52,719 bases of DNA from Billgrantia desiderata (GTDB lineage Bacteria > Pseudomonadota > Gammaproteobacteria > Pseudomonadales > Halomonadaceae): assembly GCA_011742915.1 (NCBI GenBank), contig JAAQTN010000038.1, positions 1 through 52,719 on the forward strand. The letters are read 5' to 3'. Positions within the stretch are counted from its first letter, which is position 1. Each line of letters starts with the position of its first letter. Of this stretch, positions 32,281-40,897 are shown in pieces. The translations under genes and the position numbers were made by a program. The notes beneath the pieces were generated by a model, which did no database searches, was not told the DNA's origin, and saw only the letters and a list, made by a program, of their open reading frames with translations.

Positions 32281-33780
32281 ATGAAGTACAAGGACCTGCG
32301 CGACTTCATCGCCGCTCTGGAGGCTCAGGGCGAGCTGATACGAGTTTCAGCCGAGGTGGACCCTTACCTCGAGATCACCGAGATCTGTGACCGCACCCTG
32401 CGTGCCGGTGGCCCGGCGCTGCTGTTCGAGAACGTCAAGGGGCATGACATGCCGCTGCTGGGCAACCTGTTCGGTACGCCGAAGCGGGTCGCCATGGGCA
32501 TGGGCCAGGACAGCGTCGAGGCGCTGCGCGAGGTGGGCGAACTGCTCGCCTTCCTCAAGGAGCCCGAGCCGCCCAAGGGCTTTCGCGACGCCTGGGACAA
32601 GCTGCCGATCTTCAAGCAGGTGATGAGCATGGGGCCGAAGACGGTGCGCAGCGCCCCGGTGCAGGAGGTAGTGCTGGAGGGCGACGATGTCGACCTGGAC
32701 CGCCTGCCGATCCAGCACTGCTGGCCCGGCGATGCCGCACCGCTGGTCACCTGGCCGCTGGTGGTGACCCGCGGGCCGCACAAGAAGCGCCAGAACCTGG
32801 GCATCTATCGTCAGCAGAAGCTGGGCAAGAACCGCCTGATCATGCGCTGGCTGTCGCACCGTGGCGGCGCGCTCGACTTCCAGGAGTTCCAGCAGACCAA
32901 TCCCGGCGAGCCCTTCCCGGTGGCGGTGGCGCTGGGCGCCGATCCGGCGACGATTCTCGGCGCGGTGACCCCGGTGCCGGACTCGCTCTCCGAGTACGCC
33001 TTCGCCGGGCTGTTGCGCGGTTCGCGCACCGAGCTGGTCAAGTGCGGCCACGCCGATCTGGAAGTTCCTGCGTCTGCAGAAATCATACTGGAAGGCTTCA
33101 TCTACCCCGACGACACGGCGCCGGAAGGCCCCTACGGCGATCACACCGGCTACTACAACGAGGTCGACGAGTTCCCGGTGTTCACCGTGACGCGCATGAC
33201 CCTGCGCCGCGATGCCATCTACCACTCGACCTACACCGGGCGCCCGCCCGACGAGCCGGCGATCCTCGGCGTCGCGCTCAACGAAGTGTTCGTGCCGATC
33301 CTGCGCAAGCAGTTCCCCGAGATCGTCGACTTCTATCTGCCGCCGGAAGGCTGCTCCTACCGCATGGCGGTAGTGACCATGAAGAAGCAGTACCCGGGCC
33401 ACGCCAAGCGCGTGATGATGGGCGTATGGAGCTTCCTGCGCCAGTTCATGTACACCAAGTTCGTGGTGGTGCTCGACGACGACGTCGATGCTCGCGACTG
33501 GAAGGACGTGATCTGGGCCATCACCACCCGCATGGACCCGGCCCGGGACACCGTCATGGTCGAGAACACGCCGATCGACTATCTCGACTTCGCCTCGCCG
33601 GTGGCGGGGCTCGGTTCCAAGATGGGGCTCGACGCCACCAGCAAGTGGCCCGGCGAGACCGATCGCGAATGGGGCACGCCCATCGTCATGGACGAGGCCG
33701 TCAAGGCCCGCGTCAGCGAACGCTGGAACGAACTGGGTATCCACCTGCCCCCACACCCTGACGACAAGAGGCCTGCATGA
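32281..33780 (+). CDS. ubiD: 4-hydroxy-3-polyprenylbenzoate decarboxylase UbiD
   Basis: UbiD decarboxylates polyprenyl-hydroxybenzoate in ubiquinone synthesis using prenylated FMN made by UbiX. The 499-aa length and sequence ([44 protein letters not shown] with the catalytic Glu region, and [11 protein letters not shown]) fit the bacterial UbiD. The ATG at 32281 gives the standard N-terminus. The stop overlaps the next gene by 4 nt (ATGA). Confidence 0.97.
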   Translation: MKYKDLRDFIAALEAQGELIRVSAEVDPYLEITEICDRTLRAGGPALLFENVKGHDMPLLGNLFGTPKRVAMGMGQDSVEALREVGELLAFLKEPEPPKGFRDAWDKLPIFKQVMSMGPKTVRSAPVQEVVLEGDDVDLDRLPIQHCWPGDAAPLVTWPLVVTRGPHKKRQNLGIYRQQKLGKNRLIMRWLSHRGGALDFQEFQQTNPGEPFPVAVALGADPATILGAVTPVPDSLSEYAFAGLLRGSRTELVKCGHADLEVPASAEIILEGFIYPDDTAPEGPYGDHTGYYNEVDEFPVFTVTRMTLRRDAIYHSTYTGRPPDEPAILGVALNEVFVPILRKQFPEIVDFYLPPEGCSYRMAVVTMKKQYPGHAKRVMMGVWSFLRQFMYTKFVVVLDDDVDARDWKDVIWAITTRMDPARDTVMVENTPIDYLDFASPVAGLGSKMGLDATSKWPGETDREWGTPIVMDEAVKARVSERWNELGIHLPPHPDDKRPA

Positions 33781-34556
33781 CCCCCAGGACCCTGACCTGC
33801 CAGGTGACGGCAGTGGAGGATCTGACCCCCGACGTGTTTCGCGTGCGCCTGGAAGGGCGCGCCGAGGCCATGGCCCACGATCCGGGCCAGTATCTGGAGC
33901 TCAAGCTCGACGACGAGACCTGGGTGCCGTTCTCCATCGCCAGCGCCCATCGCGGCGACGGCACCCTGGAGCTGCACATCCAGCACTGGCCCGAGCGCGA
34001 GAACTCCGCCCGGCTGCGCGAGCTGGTAGTGGTGGCGCATCACCTGACGGTGCGTCTGCCCGGCGGCGACTGCGTGCTCGATCCGACCAGCCAGCGGCCG
34101 CTGCTGCTGATCGCGGCCGGTACCGGCTTCGCCCAGATGAAGGCGATCGTCGAGGCCTCGCTGCACGACGCCCCCGAGCGGCCCATCGAGCTGTGGTGGG
34201 CGGCCCGCGAGCGGCGCGACCTGTATCTCGAGAGTCTGCCGCGGCAGTGGGCCGAGAGCCATGCGAACCTGCGCTTCCACGTGGTCACCGAGGTGGCGCC
34301 GCAGCCGCCGGTGACCGGTGAGCGCGTTCAGGGCCACCTGGGCCGCATCGACCAGGCGTTGGCTAGCGGGCTCGACGACGTCAGCGGCCATGACGTCTAC
34401 CTCTCCGGCTCGCCGGGCATGGTCTACGCCTGCGTCGACGTGCTGGCCTCGCTGGGGCTCGAGCCGTCGCGGATCTTCTCCGACGTCTTCGCCTATGCGC
34501 CGCGCCAGCCGCTGGTGCCCACCGCCGGCGTACTGCGCCGGGGGAGTGCGCGGTGA
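33777..34556 (+). CDS. NAD(P)H-flavin reductase (Fre family)
   Basis: This 259-aa member of the ferredoxin-NADP reductase superfamily probably reduces free flavins with NAD(P)H. It has an N-terminal flavin-binding beta-barrel (about 1-100, with PFSIAS for flavin contact), then a nucleotide-binding domain with [16 protein letters not shown] (about 108-123) and YLSGSPGMV. It overlaps ubiD by 4 nt and folM by 4 nt. A ubiD-fre pair is classical: in E. coli fre adjoins ubiD. Reduced flavin supply to the prenylated-FMN system is a reasonable but unproven link. Confidence 0.92.
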   Translation: MTPRTLTCQVTAVEDLTPDVFRVRLEGRAEAMAHDPGQYLELKLDDETWVPFSIASAHRGDGTLELHIQHWPERENSARLRELVVVAHHLTVRLPGGDCVLDPTSQRPLLLIAAGTGFAQMKAIVEASLHDAPERPIELWWAARERRDLYLESLPRQWAESHANLRFHVVTEVAPQPPVTGERVQGHLGRIDQALASGLDDVSGHDVYLSGSPGMVYACVDVLASLGLEPSRIFSDVFAYAPRQPLVPTAGVLRRGSAR

Positions 34557-35266
34557 GCGCCGCGCCGATCCTGATCACCGGTGGCGCCCAGCGCCTCGGG
34601 CGCCACTGCGCCGAACGGCTGGTCGACGACGGCCATCCGGTGATCGTCAGCTATCGCCGCGAGCGGCCGGAGCTCGAGGCGCTGCGCCGCCGCGGTATCG
34701 TCACCCTGAGGGCGGATTTCGCCACCGAGGCGGGCATTCTCGACTTCATCGCCCGTCTCAAGGGCGAAACCAGGTCGCTGCGCGCCATCGTGCACAATGC
34801 CAGCGACTGGGCGCCGGACAGCCGCGACGAGCAGGCCGGAGCCACCTTCGAGCGGCTGTTTCGCGTGCACATGCTCGCCCCCTACCTGATCAATCTGCAC
34901 TGCCGCGAGCTGCTCGAGGCCTGCGGCGAGCCGCAGCGCGACATCGTGCACATGACCGACTACGTGGCGCAGAAGGGCTCGAAGAAGCATGCGGCCTACG
35001 CCGCCACCAAGGCGGGGCTCGAGAACCTGACGCTCTCCTTCGCCGCCATGTACGCGCCCGAGATCCAGGTCAACGCCATCGCACCGGCGCTGATCATGCT
35101 GGGCGAGGACGACGACGAGGCCTATGCCGAACAGGCCCGGGCCAAGTCGGCCATGGCGATGGTGCCGGGGCCGGGTGTGATCTACCAGAGCCTGCGCTAC
35201 CTGCTCGACAACCGTTACGTGACCGGTATCACGCTGCCGGTCGATGGCGGTCGTCATCTTCGCTAG
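34553..35266 (+). CDS. folM: dihydromonapterin reductase FolM
   Basis: FolM is a short-chain dehydrogenase that reduces dihydromonapterin to tetrahydromonapterin, with side activity on dihydrofolate. The 237-aa protein shows the cofactor motif LITGGAQRLGRHCAE, HNASDW, HMTDYVAQKGSKKHAAYAATK containing the catalytic Tyr and Lys, and the C-terminal TLPVDGGRHLR that closely matches E. coli FolM as I recall it. It starts at GTG (34553) in the stop of the flavin reductase gene. Confidence 0.93.
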   Translation: MSAAPILITGGAQRLGRHCAERLVDDGHPVIVSYRRERPELEALRRRGIVTLRADFATEAGILDFIARLKGETRSLRAIVHNASDWAPDSRDEQAGATFERLFRVHMLAPYLINLHCRELLEACGEPQRDIVHMTDYVAQKGSKKHAAYAATKAGLENLTLSFAAMYAPEIQVNAIAPALIMLGEDDDEAYAEQARAKSAMAMVPGPGVIYQSLRYLLDNRYVTGITLPVDGGRHLR

Positions 35267-35303
35267 ACTGTTAGCCACCGGCATGAGGCAAAAGGAGACG
35301 AAC

Positions 35304-35426
35304 ATGGCCCCGCTCAAGGACTATCACGATGACAGCGGCCCGCTGTGGCTGCTGGCCCTGGTGGCGGTACTGGCGCTGAATCTGCTGCCCTTGATCATCG
35401 GCGTGAGCCGCGCCGTGCAGGCCTGA
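35304..35426 (+). CDS. small single-pass membrane protein (40 aa)
   Basis: AAGGAG sits 7 nt before the ATG, a strong ribosome binding site for so short a frame. The peptide has a charged N-terminus (MAPLKDYHDDSG) and a hydrophobic segment from about residue 13 to 33 (LWLLALVAVLALNLLPLII), so it is a predicted single-helix inner-membrane protein. I recognise no family. It lies 37 nt after folM and 63 nt before the aromatic leader region. Translation is likely from the ribosome binding site; function is unknown. Confidence 0.6.
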   Translation: MAPLKDYHDDSGPLWLLALVAVLALNLLPLIIGVSRAVQA

Positions 35427-35489
35427 AACCGGGCTTGCCAAGTTTGCCGCGATGCGGCACGATGAACCCAGAAACTGTGGGAGACGACC

Positions 35490-35636
35490 ATGACACCGAC
35501 CGCGAGCCTGACAGCGAACGATCCGAACCGTGCCTTTGGCGCGGTAATGTCGTTTGGCTTCGATGGACAGTCGTTTGGCTTCGGCGGTCAGTATTGGTAC
35601 TGGTTTAGCGCCGGTGTGCCGGCGGCCGGGTCCTGA
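35490..35636 (+). CDS. aromatic-rich leader peptide 1 of the DAHP synthase operon
   Basis: This 48-codon ORF has an upstream GGGAGACGACC ribosome binding region. It encodes six Phe, two Tyr and two Trp, ending in the cluster QYWYWFSAG (residues 34-42). Residues 21-34 are a tandem heptad (SFGFDGQ then SFGFGGQ) from a 21-bp duplication at 35550-35591. A stem follows the aromatic codons directly, then an antiterminator and intrinsic terminator, so this looks like a regulatory leader rather than a functional protein. A weak promoter candidate TTGCCA (35435-35440) with CACGAT (35458-35463) lies upstream. Which aromatic amino acid or charged tRNA it senses is unknown; the codon mix suggests more than one. 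Confidence 0.8.
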   Translation: MTPTASLTANDPNRAFGAVMSFGFDGQSFGFGGQYWYWFSAGVPAAGS

Positions 35637-35717
35637 TCGGACACAGCTGCAAGGGCACACCCAACCGGGTTGCCTTCCCTCATGAAACCCCTGGTCGGCA
35701 ACCCGACCGGGGGTTTT
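35613..35717 (+). promoter_or_regulatory. transcription attenuator after leader peptide 1
   Basis: GGTGTGCC (35613-35620) pairs with GGCACACC (35654-35661), starting 6 nt after the aromatic codons. The intrinsic terminator is CCCC plus GGTCGG (35688-35698) paired with CCGACC plus GGGG (35703-35712), followed by TTTT (35714-35717). A competing antiterminator pairs CGGGTTGCC (35666-35674) with GGCAACCCG (35697-35705) and would destroy the terminator. This is the architecture of an amino-acid attenuator. The exact switch rule was not modelled. Confidence 0.8.
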
Positions 35718-35776
35718 ACGTTTGGCCCCTAATGTTGATAGACCCCGTAAACGGAATCGACTCGAGGAGACGCACC

Positions 35777-35941
35777 ATGACCGCATACCGCGCCACTTTC
35801 GCCGCCCGTACCCGCCACGACTATTATGGCTGGGGCTATGGCTGGCGATTTAGCGCCGCGCGGTCGGTTCAGTGCGCCACCTCCGACCGTGAGATGACCG
35901 GTGGCATGACGACACGATGTTTGCCGACCTCACGGAGTTGA
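35777..35941 (+). CDS. aromatic-rich leader peptide 2, abutting the DAHP synthase start
   Basis: This 54-codon ORF has a strong GAGGAG 7 nt before its ATG. Residues 16-25 read YYGWGYGWRF, followed by SAA; peptide 1 has YWYWF followed by SAG, and both share the DNA 10-mer TTTAGCGCCG at that point. Its TGA (35939-35941) is two bases before the synthase ATG, so termination here would feed ribosomes to the enzyme's start. The C-terminal half is not aromatic. I read it as a second regulatory leader, probably a diverged duplicate of the first, acting at translation. Confidence 0.75.
   Translation: MTAYRATFAARTRHDYYGWGYGWRFSAARSVQCATSDREMTGGMTTRCLPTSRS
35861..35935 (+). promoter_or_regulatory. mutually exclusive RNA stems controlling the DAHP synthase ribosome binding site
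   Basis: CGGTCGG (35861-35867) pairs with CCGACCG (35883-35889). Alternatively CCGTGAG (35887-35893) pairs with CTCACGG (35929-35935), burying two bases of the GGAG ribosome binding site (35934-35937) of the synthase gene. The two stems share 35887-35889 and cannot coexist. The pairings are direct sequence observations; the regulatory role is inferred. Confidence 0.5.
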
Positions 35942-35943
35942 CC

Positions 35944-37026
35944 ATGAATGCCCCCGCGACACTTGCTGAACGCCTGACCGACGGCCATGCCGACATGGCC
36001 CCCACCACATCCAGCCGGGTCGAGATGACGTTACCCACCCCTGGCGAGCTCAGACGCCGTTTGCCCCTGGCGCCGCCGGTGGCCGAGCGCCTCGCCGCGC
36101 AGCGCCGCGCCATCCGTGACATCGTGACGGGGTGCGACGACCGCATGCTGGTGGTGGTGGGCCCCTGCTCGATCCACGACCCGCTGGCCGCGCTGGAGTA
36201 TGCCCGGCGCCTGGCCGAACTCGCCCCGCGAATTTCCGACCGTCTGCTTCCCGTGATGCGGGTCTACGTGGAGAAGCCGCGCACCACGGTGGGCTGGAAA
36301 GGGCTGGCCTACGACCCCGACCTGGACGGCAGCGGCGACATGGCGCGTGGGCTACACCTGTCGCGCCACATGATGCACGAGATTGCCGCCCTGGGCCTGC
36401 CGGTGGCCACCGAGGTGCTGCAGCCGATGCTGGCCAGCTACTTCGACGACCTGCTGGCCTGGGTTGCCATCGGTGCGCGGACCACCGAATCGCAGCTGCA
36501 TCGCGAGCTTGCCAGCGGCCTGGAGGCGGCGGTGGGGTTCAAGAACGCCACCAGCGGCGACGTGGGCGTCGCGGTGGATGCCATTCGTGCCGCCGCGCAT
36601 CCGCACCAGCATTTCGGCCTCGATGAGCAGGGCCGCCCCGCACTGCGGGAGACCACCGGCAACTCCTACGCTCATGTGGTGCTGCGTGGCGGCCACCATG
36701 GGCCCAACCATGACAGCCGTTCGGTCGCCGAGGCGCGCCGGGCGCTGGAGCAGGCAGCCCTGCCTGCGCGCTTGATGGTGGACTGCAGCCATGCCAATGC
36801 GCGCAAGGATCATCGCCGTCAGGGCGAGGTGCTGCGCGACGTGGTGACGCAGCGGGTGCGTGGCGAGACGGCCCTGATGGGGCTGATGCTCGAGAGTCAT
36901 CTGGAAGAGGGGCGTCAGGAGCTCGCCCCGGGAGCGCTGCGCTACGGCGTTTCGGTGACCGACCCCTGCCTGGGCTGGCAGGCTACCGAGGCGCTGCTGC
37001 TGGAAGCGGCCGACCGGTTGCGCTGA
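35944..37026 (+). CDS. class I 3-deoxy-7-phosphoheptulonate (DAHP) synthase
   Basis: This enzyme condenses phosphoenolpyruvate and erythrose 4-phosphate into DAHP, the first step to chorismate and all aromatic amino acids. The 360-aa AroF/G/H-type protein has VVVGPCSIHDP, VYVEKPRTTVGWKGL, AIGARTTESQ, VGFKNATSGD, LRGGHHGPN and MVDCSHANARKDH. I chose the ATG at 35944, with GGAG 6 nt upstream. The N-terminal extension carries the feedback site in this class, but I cannot tell which aromatic amino acid inhibits it, so I give no F/G/H letter. Two leader ORFs precede it; a hairpin follows at 37072-37093. Confidence 0.94.
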   Translation: MNAPATLAERLTDGHADMAPTTSSRVEMTLPTPGELRRRLPLAPPVAERLAAQRRAIRDIVTGCDDRMLVVVGPCSIHDPLAALEYARRLAELAPRISDRLLPVMRVYVEKPRTTVGWKGLAYDPDLDGSGDMARGLHLSRHMMHEIAALGLPVATEVLQPMLASYFDDLLAWVAIGARTTESQLHRELASGLEAAVGFKNATSGDVGVAVDAIRAAAHPHQHFGLDEQGRPALRETTGNSYAHVVLRGGHHGPNHDSRSVAEARRALEQAALPARLMVDCSHANARKDHRRQGEVLRDVVTQRVRGETALMGLMLESHLEEGRQELAPGALRYGVSVTDPCLGWQATEALLLEAADRLR

Positions 37027-37071
37027 CCATTGCGTCGGGAAGACGGGCACGCGGCTGTACCTCAGCGAGAG

Positions 37072-37093
37072 ATGCCGGGATAATTCCCGGCAT
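37072..37093 (+). terminator. hairpin after the DAHP synthase gene
   Basis: ATGCCGGGA (37072-37080) pairs perfectly with TCCCGGCAT (37085-37093) around TAAT. The flanks GAG/CTC may extend it. It is followed by TCTCGTTG, so termination is probably incomplete. Confidence 0.55.
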
Positions 37094-37116
37094 TCTCGTT
37101 GCAACAGGAGTTGGGC

Positions 37117-37629
37117 ATGCCGTTTTCCTTCGAATACCACGACCCCGAGACCTACCGCCGCAAGGCCCGGCTGATCAGCCTGGCCATGGCCGGTCAGCTC
37201 ATCGTCTTCGGCCTGGTGTTCTCCCAACTGCTGGTGGCGGCCTTCGGCTCCAGCCTGTGGCTCAACGCCCTGGGCGTGTTCCTGGGGCTGCTGGCCACCA
37301 GCCTGACCTTTGCCGTGCTGCGCGAACGCCCCTGGATGACCGAGATGCGCTACGTCTGGCAGCTCAAGCATCATCTCTCCCGGCTCAGCGGCTACCTTGC
37401 CACCCTGCGCCGCGAAATGGACCAGGGCAATCACGTCGCCCTGCACCTGATGACCGCCTACCACCAGGGCATGGCGCAGCTTGCCGAACTCAACGGTCGC
37501 ACCCTGGACGATGACGCCGAGCTGCTCGGCGAGCGTGCCAGGATCCGTCGGCTGCGCGAGGAGCGCGGCCTGCCCGAGCGGGTCGAGGGCTTCGACCCCA
37601 ACGATCTTGCCGCCTTCCGCAAGAGCTGA
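37117..37629 (+). CDS. DUF3087 family membrane protein
   Basis: This 170-aa protein has two adjacent hydrophobic segments (about 21-42 and 44-63) separated by a short turn, then a long soluble helical tail with RPWMTEMRYVWQLKHHLSRL and YHQGMAQLAELNGRTL, a pattern I associate with DUF3087 proteins of pseudomonads and relatives. No function is known to me. CAGGAG lies 7 nt before the ATG at 37117. It is convergent with hemB. Confidence 0.8.
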   Translation: MPFSFEYHDPETYRRKARLISLAMAGQLIVFGLVFSQLLVAAFGSSLWLNALGVFLGLLATSLTFAVLRERPWMTEMRYVWQLKHHLSRLSGYLATLRREMDQGNHVALHLMTAYHQGMAQLAELNGRTLDDDAELLGERARIRRLREERGLPERVEGFDPNDLAAFRKS

Positions 37630-37632
37630 GCC

Positions 37633-37657
37633 GGCCCGGCCACAGGCCGGGCCGTTT
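37633..37657 (+). terminator. intrinsic terminator after the DUF3087 gene
   Basis: GGCCCGGCC (37633-37641) pairs with GGCCGGGCC (37645-37653) around ACA and is followed by GTTT. It separates this gene from the convergent hemB stop at 37660. Confidence 0.8.
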
Positions 37658-37659
37658 CG

Positions 37660-38673
<1,014 letters not shown>

Positions 38674-38688
38674 CTACTCCGGCTGTGG

Positions 38689-38722
38689 CCACTGCCGCCG
38701 TATCGTCAACTGGCGGCAGTGG
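38689..38722 (-). promoter_or_regulatory. 11-bp hairpin in the hemB leader
   Basis: CCACTGCCGCC (38689-38699) pairs perfectly with GGCGGCAGTGG (38712-38722) around a 12-nt loop. In hemB orientation it lies about 20 nt upstream of the start codon and within the predicted transcript. It could be a leader regulatory stem or an operator for a dimeric regulator. Confidence 0.55.
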
Positions 38723-38767
38723 GCCTGGAAAGAAAGATGGTGCAATGACAAGCGAGTGTATGGAACG

Positions 38768-38776
38768 AGTATATCA
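38768..38776 (-). promoter_or_regulatory. putative extended -10 promoter for hemB
   Basis: On the minus strand the sequence reads TGATATACT, an extended -10 (TG-n-TATACT). The -35 region is poor, as is usual for extended -10 promoters. It predicts a leader of about 95 nt. Confidence 0.4.
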
Positions 38777-38803
38777 GTGCCACCCCAAGCCGAAAGTCGC
38801 GCC

Positions 38804-38832
38804 TTGTCGCACCCCGCGCGACTCTCTAAAGT
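38804..38832 (+). promoter_or_regulatory. putative elbB promoter
   Basis: TTGTCG (38804-38809) and TAAAGT (38827-38832) are 17 bp apart, about 65 bp before the elbB ATG. Confidence 0.4.
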
Positions 38833-38895
38833 GTTGGCTTCGGGAACAAAGGCTGAGCTCTTCATTCGAAGCGCCTTTACAACAAGGAGAAAGGC

Positions 38896-39558
38896 ATGAG
38901 CAAACAAGTGGCGGTCATCCTGTCGGGTTGCGGTGTCCAGGATGGCTCGGAAATCTACGAGACCACGCTGACCCTGCTGCGGCTGGATCAGTTGGGTATC
39001 GGCCATCGTTGCTTCGCGCCGGACATCATGCAGCACCACGTGATCGATCACCGCAGCGGTGAGGTGGTCGAGGGTGAGGCGCGCAACGTACTGACCGAGT
39101 CGGCACGCCTGGCGCGGGGCAACATCGCACCGCTCGACGAGCTGGACGTCGAGGAGTTCGATGCCGTCATCCTGCCCGGCGGCTTCGGTGCGGCCAAGAA
39201 CCTCTCCAACTTCGCCGAAGCCGGCAGCGACATGGAGCCGCTGCCCGAGCTGGTCGAGGCGCTGGCTCCCTTCTACCAGGCGCGCAAGCCCATCGGGCTG
39301 ATGTGCATCGCCCCCGCCCTGGTGCCCAAGCTGCTGGGGCCGGGCATCGCCGTGACCATCGGCCACGACCCCGGCGTTTCCGGCGCCATCAGCTCCATGG
39401 GCGGGCTGCACCGCAGCTGCGGCGTGGAGGACATCGTGGTCGACTTCGAGAATCGCGTGGTGACCACTCCGGCCTACATGCTCGCCACCCGTATCGGCGA
39501 GGCCGCCACCGGCATCTTCAAGCTGGTGGAGCGTATCGACGAGCTGATGGATCTCTGA
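38896..39558 (+). CDS. elbB: isoprenoid biosynthesis glyoxalase ElbB
   Basis: This 220-aa DJ-1/PfpI superfamily protein was named for its association with early isoprenoid synthesis and has glyoxalase activity in E. coli. It has VAVILSGCGVQDGSEIYE at the N-terminus, VILPGGFGAAKNLS, and the nucleophile elbow PIGLMCIAPAL with the conserved Cys. AAGGAG precedes the ATG. It is monocistronic, ended by a strong terminator. Confidence 0.93.
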   Translation: MSKQVAVILSGCGVQDGSEIYETTLTLLRLDQLGIGHRCFAPDIMQHHVIDHRSGEVVEGEARNVLTESARLARGNIAPLDELDVEEFDAVILPGGFGAAKNLSNFAEAGSDMEPLPELVEALAPFYQARKPIGLMCIAPALVPKLLGPGIAVTIGHDPGVSGAISSMGGLHRSCGVEDIVVDFENRVVTTPAYMLATRIGEAATGIFKLVERIDELMDL

Positions 39559-39582
39559 GCCAGTGCGGTAATGCAGTAATGA

Positions 39583-39614
39583 AAGCGCCCCGCTTCCTTC
39601 GAAGCGGGGCGCTT
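39583..39614. terminator. strong terminator between elbB and tatC
   Basis: AAGCGCCCCGCTTC (39583-39596) pairs perfectly with GAAGCGGGGCGCTT (39601-39614) around CTTC. It serves elbB and possibly also tatC from the other strand. The tract to 39668 holds four loosely spaced GGGCTT/GGGCTC copies of no evident role. Confidence 0.85.
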
Positions 39615-39668
39615 GCGTATCGGGCTTATGTTCTGGGCTTTATGTATCGGGCTTTGTGGTTTGCGGGC

Positions 39669-40448
39669 TCAGGCCTCGTCGCGCTCTTCGCTGGCCTCGG
39701 CCGACTTGCGGCGCCGCCGGCGTACCAGGCGGCCGAACAGGATGCCCACCTCGTAGAGCAGATACATGGGGATGGCCAGCAGGCTCTGGGAGATCACGTC
39801 GGGCGGGGTCAGCAGCATGCCGACCACGAAGCAGCCCAGGATGATGTAAGGGCGCTTCTTCGACAGGCTTTCCACCGTGGTGGCGCCGGAGGCGATCAGC
39901 AGGAAGGTGGCGATGGGGATCTCGAAGGCCACGCCGAAGGCGAAGAACAACTTGAGAACGAAATTCAGGTACTGGTTGATGTCGGTCATCACCGCCACGT
40001 TCTCCGGCCCGGTCTGGGTGAAGAACTGGAACAGCAGCGGGAAGACGACGTAGTAGGCGAAGGCGGCACCGGCATAGAACAGGCCTACGCTGGAGGCCAG
40101 CAGTGGCAGGGCCAGCGCCTTCTCGTTGTCGTACAGGCCGGGGGCGACGAAGGCCCAGGCCTGGTGCAGCACGTAGGGGATGGCGATGAACACCGCCACC
40201 ACCAGGGTCAGCTTGAAGGGGGCCAGAAACGGCGAGGCCACCTCGGTGGCGATCATCTGCGAACCTTCCGGCAGCATGCCCATCAACGGCTGAGCCACGA
40301 AGGTATAGATCTCGTTGGCGAAGGGATACAGGCCGAGGAAGATCACGAAGATCGCCACCACCGAGCGCAGCAGACGCGAACGCAGCTCGATCAGGTGCTC
40401 GATCAGGGGGGCCTGGCCAAGATCCTGCTTGTCGTCGGAGTCGCTCAT
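39669..40448 (-). CDS. tatC: Sec-independent translocase subunit TatC
   Basis: TatC is the six-helix receptor for twin-arginine signal peptides in the inner membrane. The 259-aa protein has the conserved N-terminal LIEHLIELRSRLLRS, six hydrophobic helices, and FxAFGVAFEIP before helix 4. It overlaps tatB by 4 nt (ATGA), giving the order tatA-tatB-tatC. Confidence 0.97.
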   Translation of the reverse strand: MSDSDDKQDLGQAPLIEHLIELRSRLLRSVVAIFVIFLGLYPFANEIYTFVAQPLMGMLPEGSQMIATEVASPFLAPFKLTLVVAVFIAIPYVLHQAWAFVAPGLYDNEKALALPLLASSVGLFYAGAAFAYYVVFPLLFQFFTQTGPENVAVMTDINQYLNFVLKLFFAFGVAFEIPIATFLLIASGATTVESLSKKRPYIILGCFVVGMLLTPPDVISQSLLAIPMYLLYEVGILFGRLVRRRRRKSAEASEERDEA

Positions 40449-40891
40449 CGGGAAGCGGCGTCCTTGTCATCGTCGGGGGTAGAGGAGGGGGCGTCGTCGC
40501 TTTGCCTGACCTCGGCCAGCGCCTCGTCGAGCCGCGCCGAGGCCGACGGTGGCGTCGTCTCGGCATCGGGCTTGCCTTCGGGCGTCGCCGGCTTGTCGTC
40601 GTCACCCTTGCGCGGGGTCGAGGTGGAGTAGGGCTGGGCGATGCTTTCCACGTCGCGCTTGGCCTTGTTCAGGCTCTCGTCGAGCTTGCTCTGCTGCTCC
40701 TTGAGCTTCTGACGCAGCTCCTCCGCCTCGAGCTGCGAGTTGATCTCGCGTTGCATGCTCGACACGGTGCGCTTGATCTTGCCGATCCACAGCCCTGCCG
40801 TGCGCGCAGCCTTGGGTAGGCGCTCGGGGCCGAGCACCAGCAGACCCACGATGCCCAGAATCAGGAGTTCGAGAAAGCCGATATCAAACAT
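40445..40891 (-). CDS. tatB: Sec-independent translocase subunit TatB
   Basis: TatB pairs with TatC in substrate recognition. The 148-aa protein starts with MFDIGFLELLILGIVGLLVLGPERLP, a transmembrane helix followed by the LGPERLP hinge that separates TatB from TatA, then a long charged amphipathic helix and a Pro/Ser/Asp-rich tail. It starts 6 nt after tatA. Confidence 0.96.
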   Translation of the reverse strand: MFDIGFLELLILGIVGLLVLGPERLPKAARTAGLWIGKIKRTVSSMQREINSQLEAEELRQKLKEQQSKLDESLNKAKRDVESIAQPYSTSTPRKGDDDKPATPEGKPDAETTPPSASARLDEALAEVRQSDDAPSSTPDDDKDAASR

Positions 40892-40897
40892 GGAGAC

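Noticed and set aside
39617..39670. Four GGGCTT/GGGCTC repeats as a regulatory array
   Set aside because: Spacing is irregular (13, 14, 16) and the tract lies between convergent genes after a terminator; it is likely low-complexity drift.
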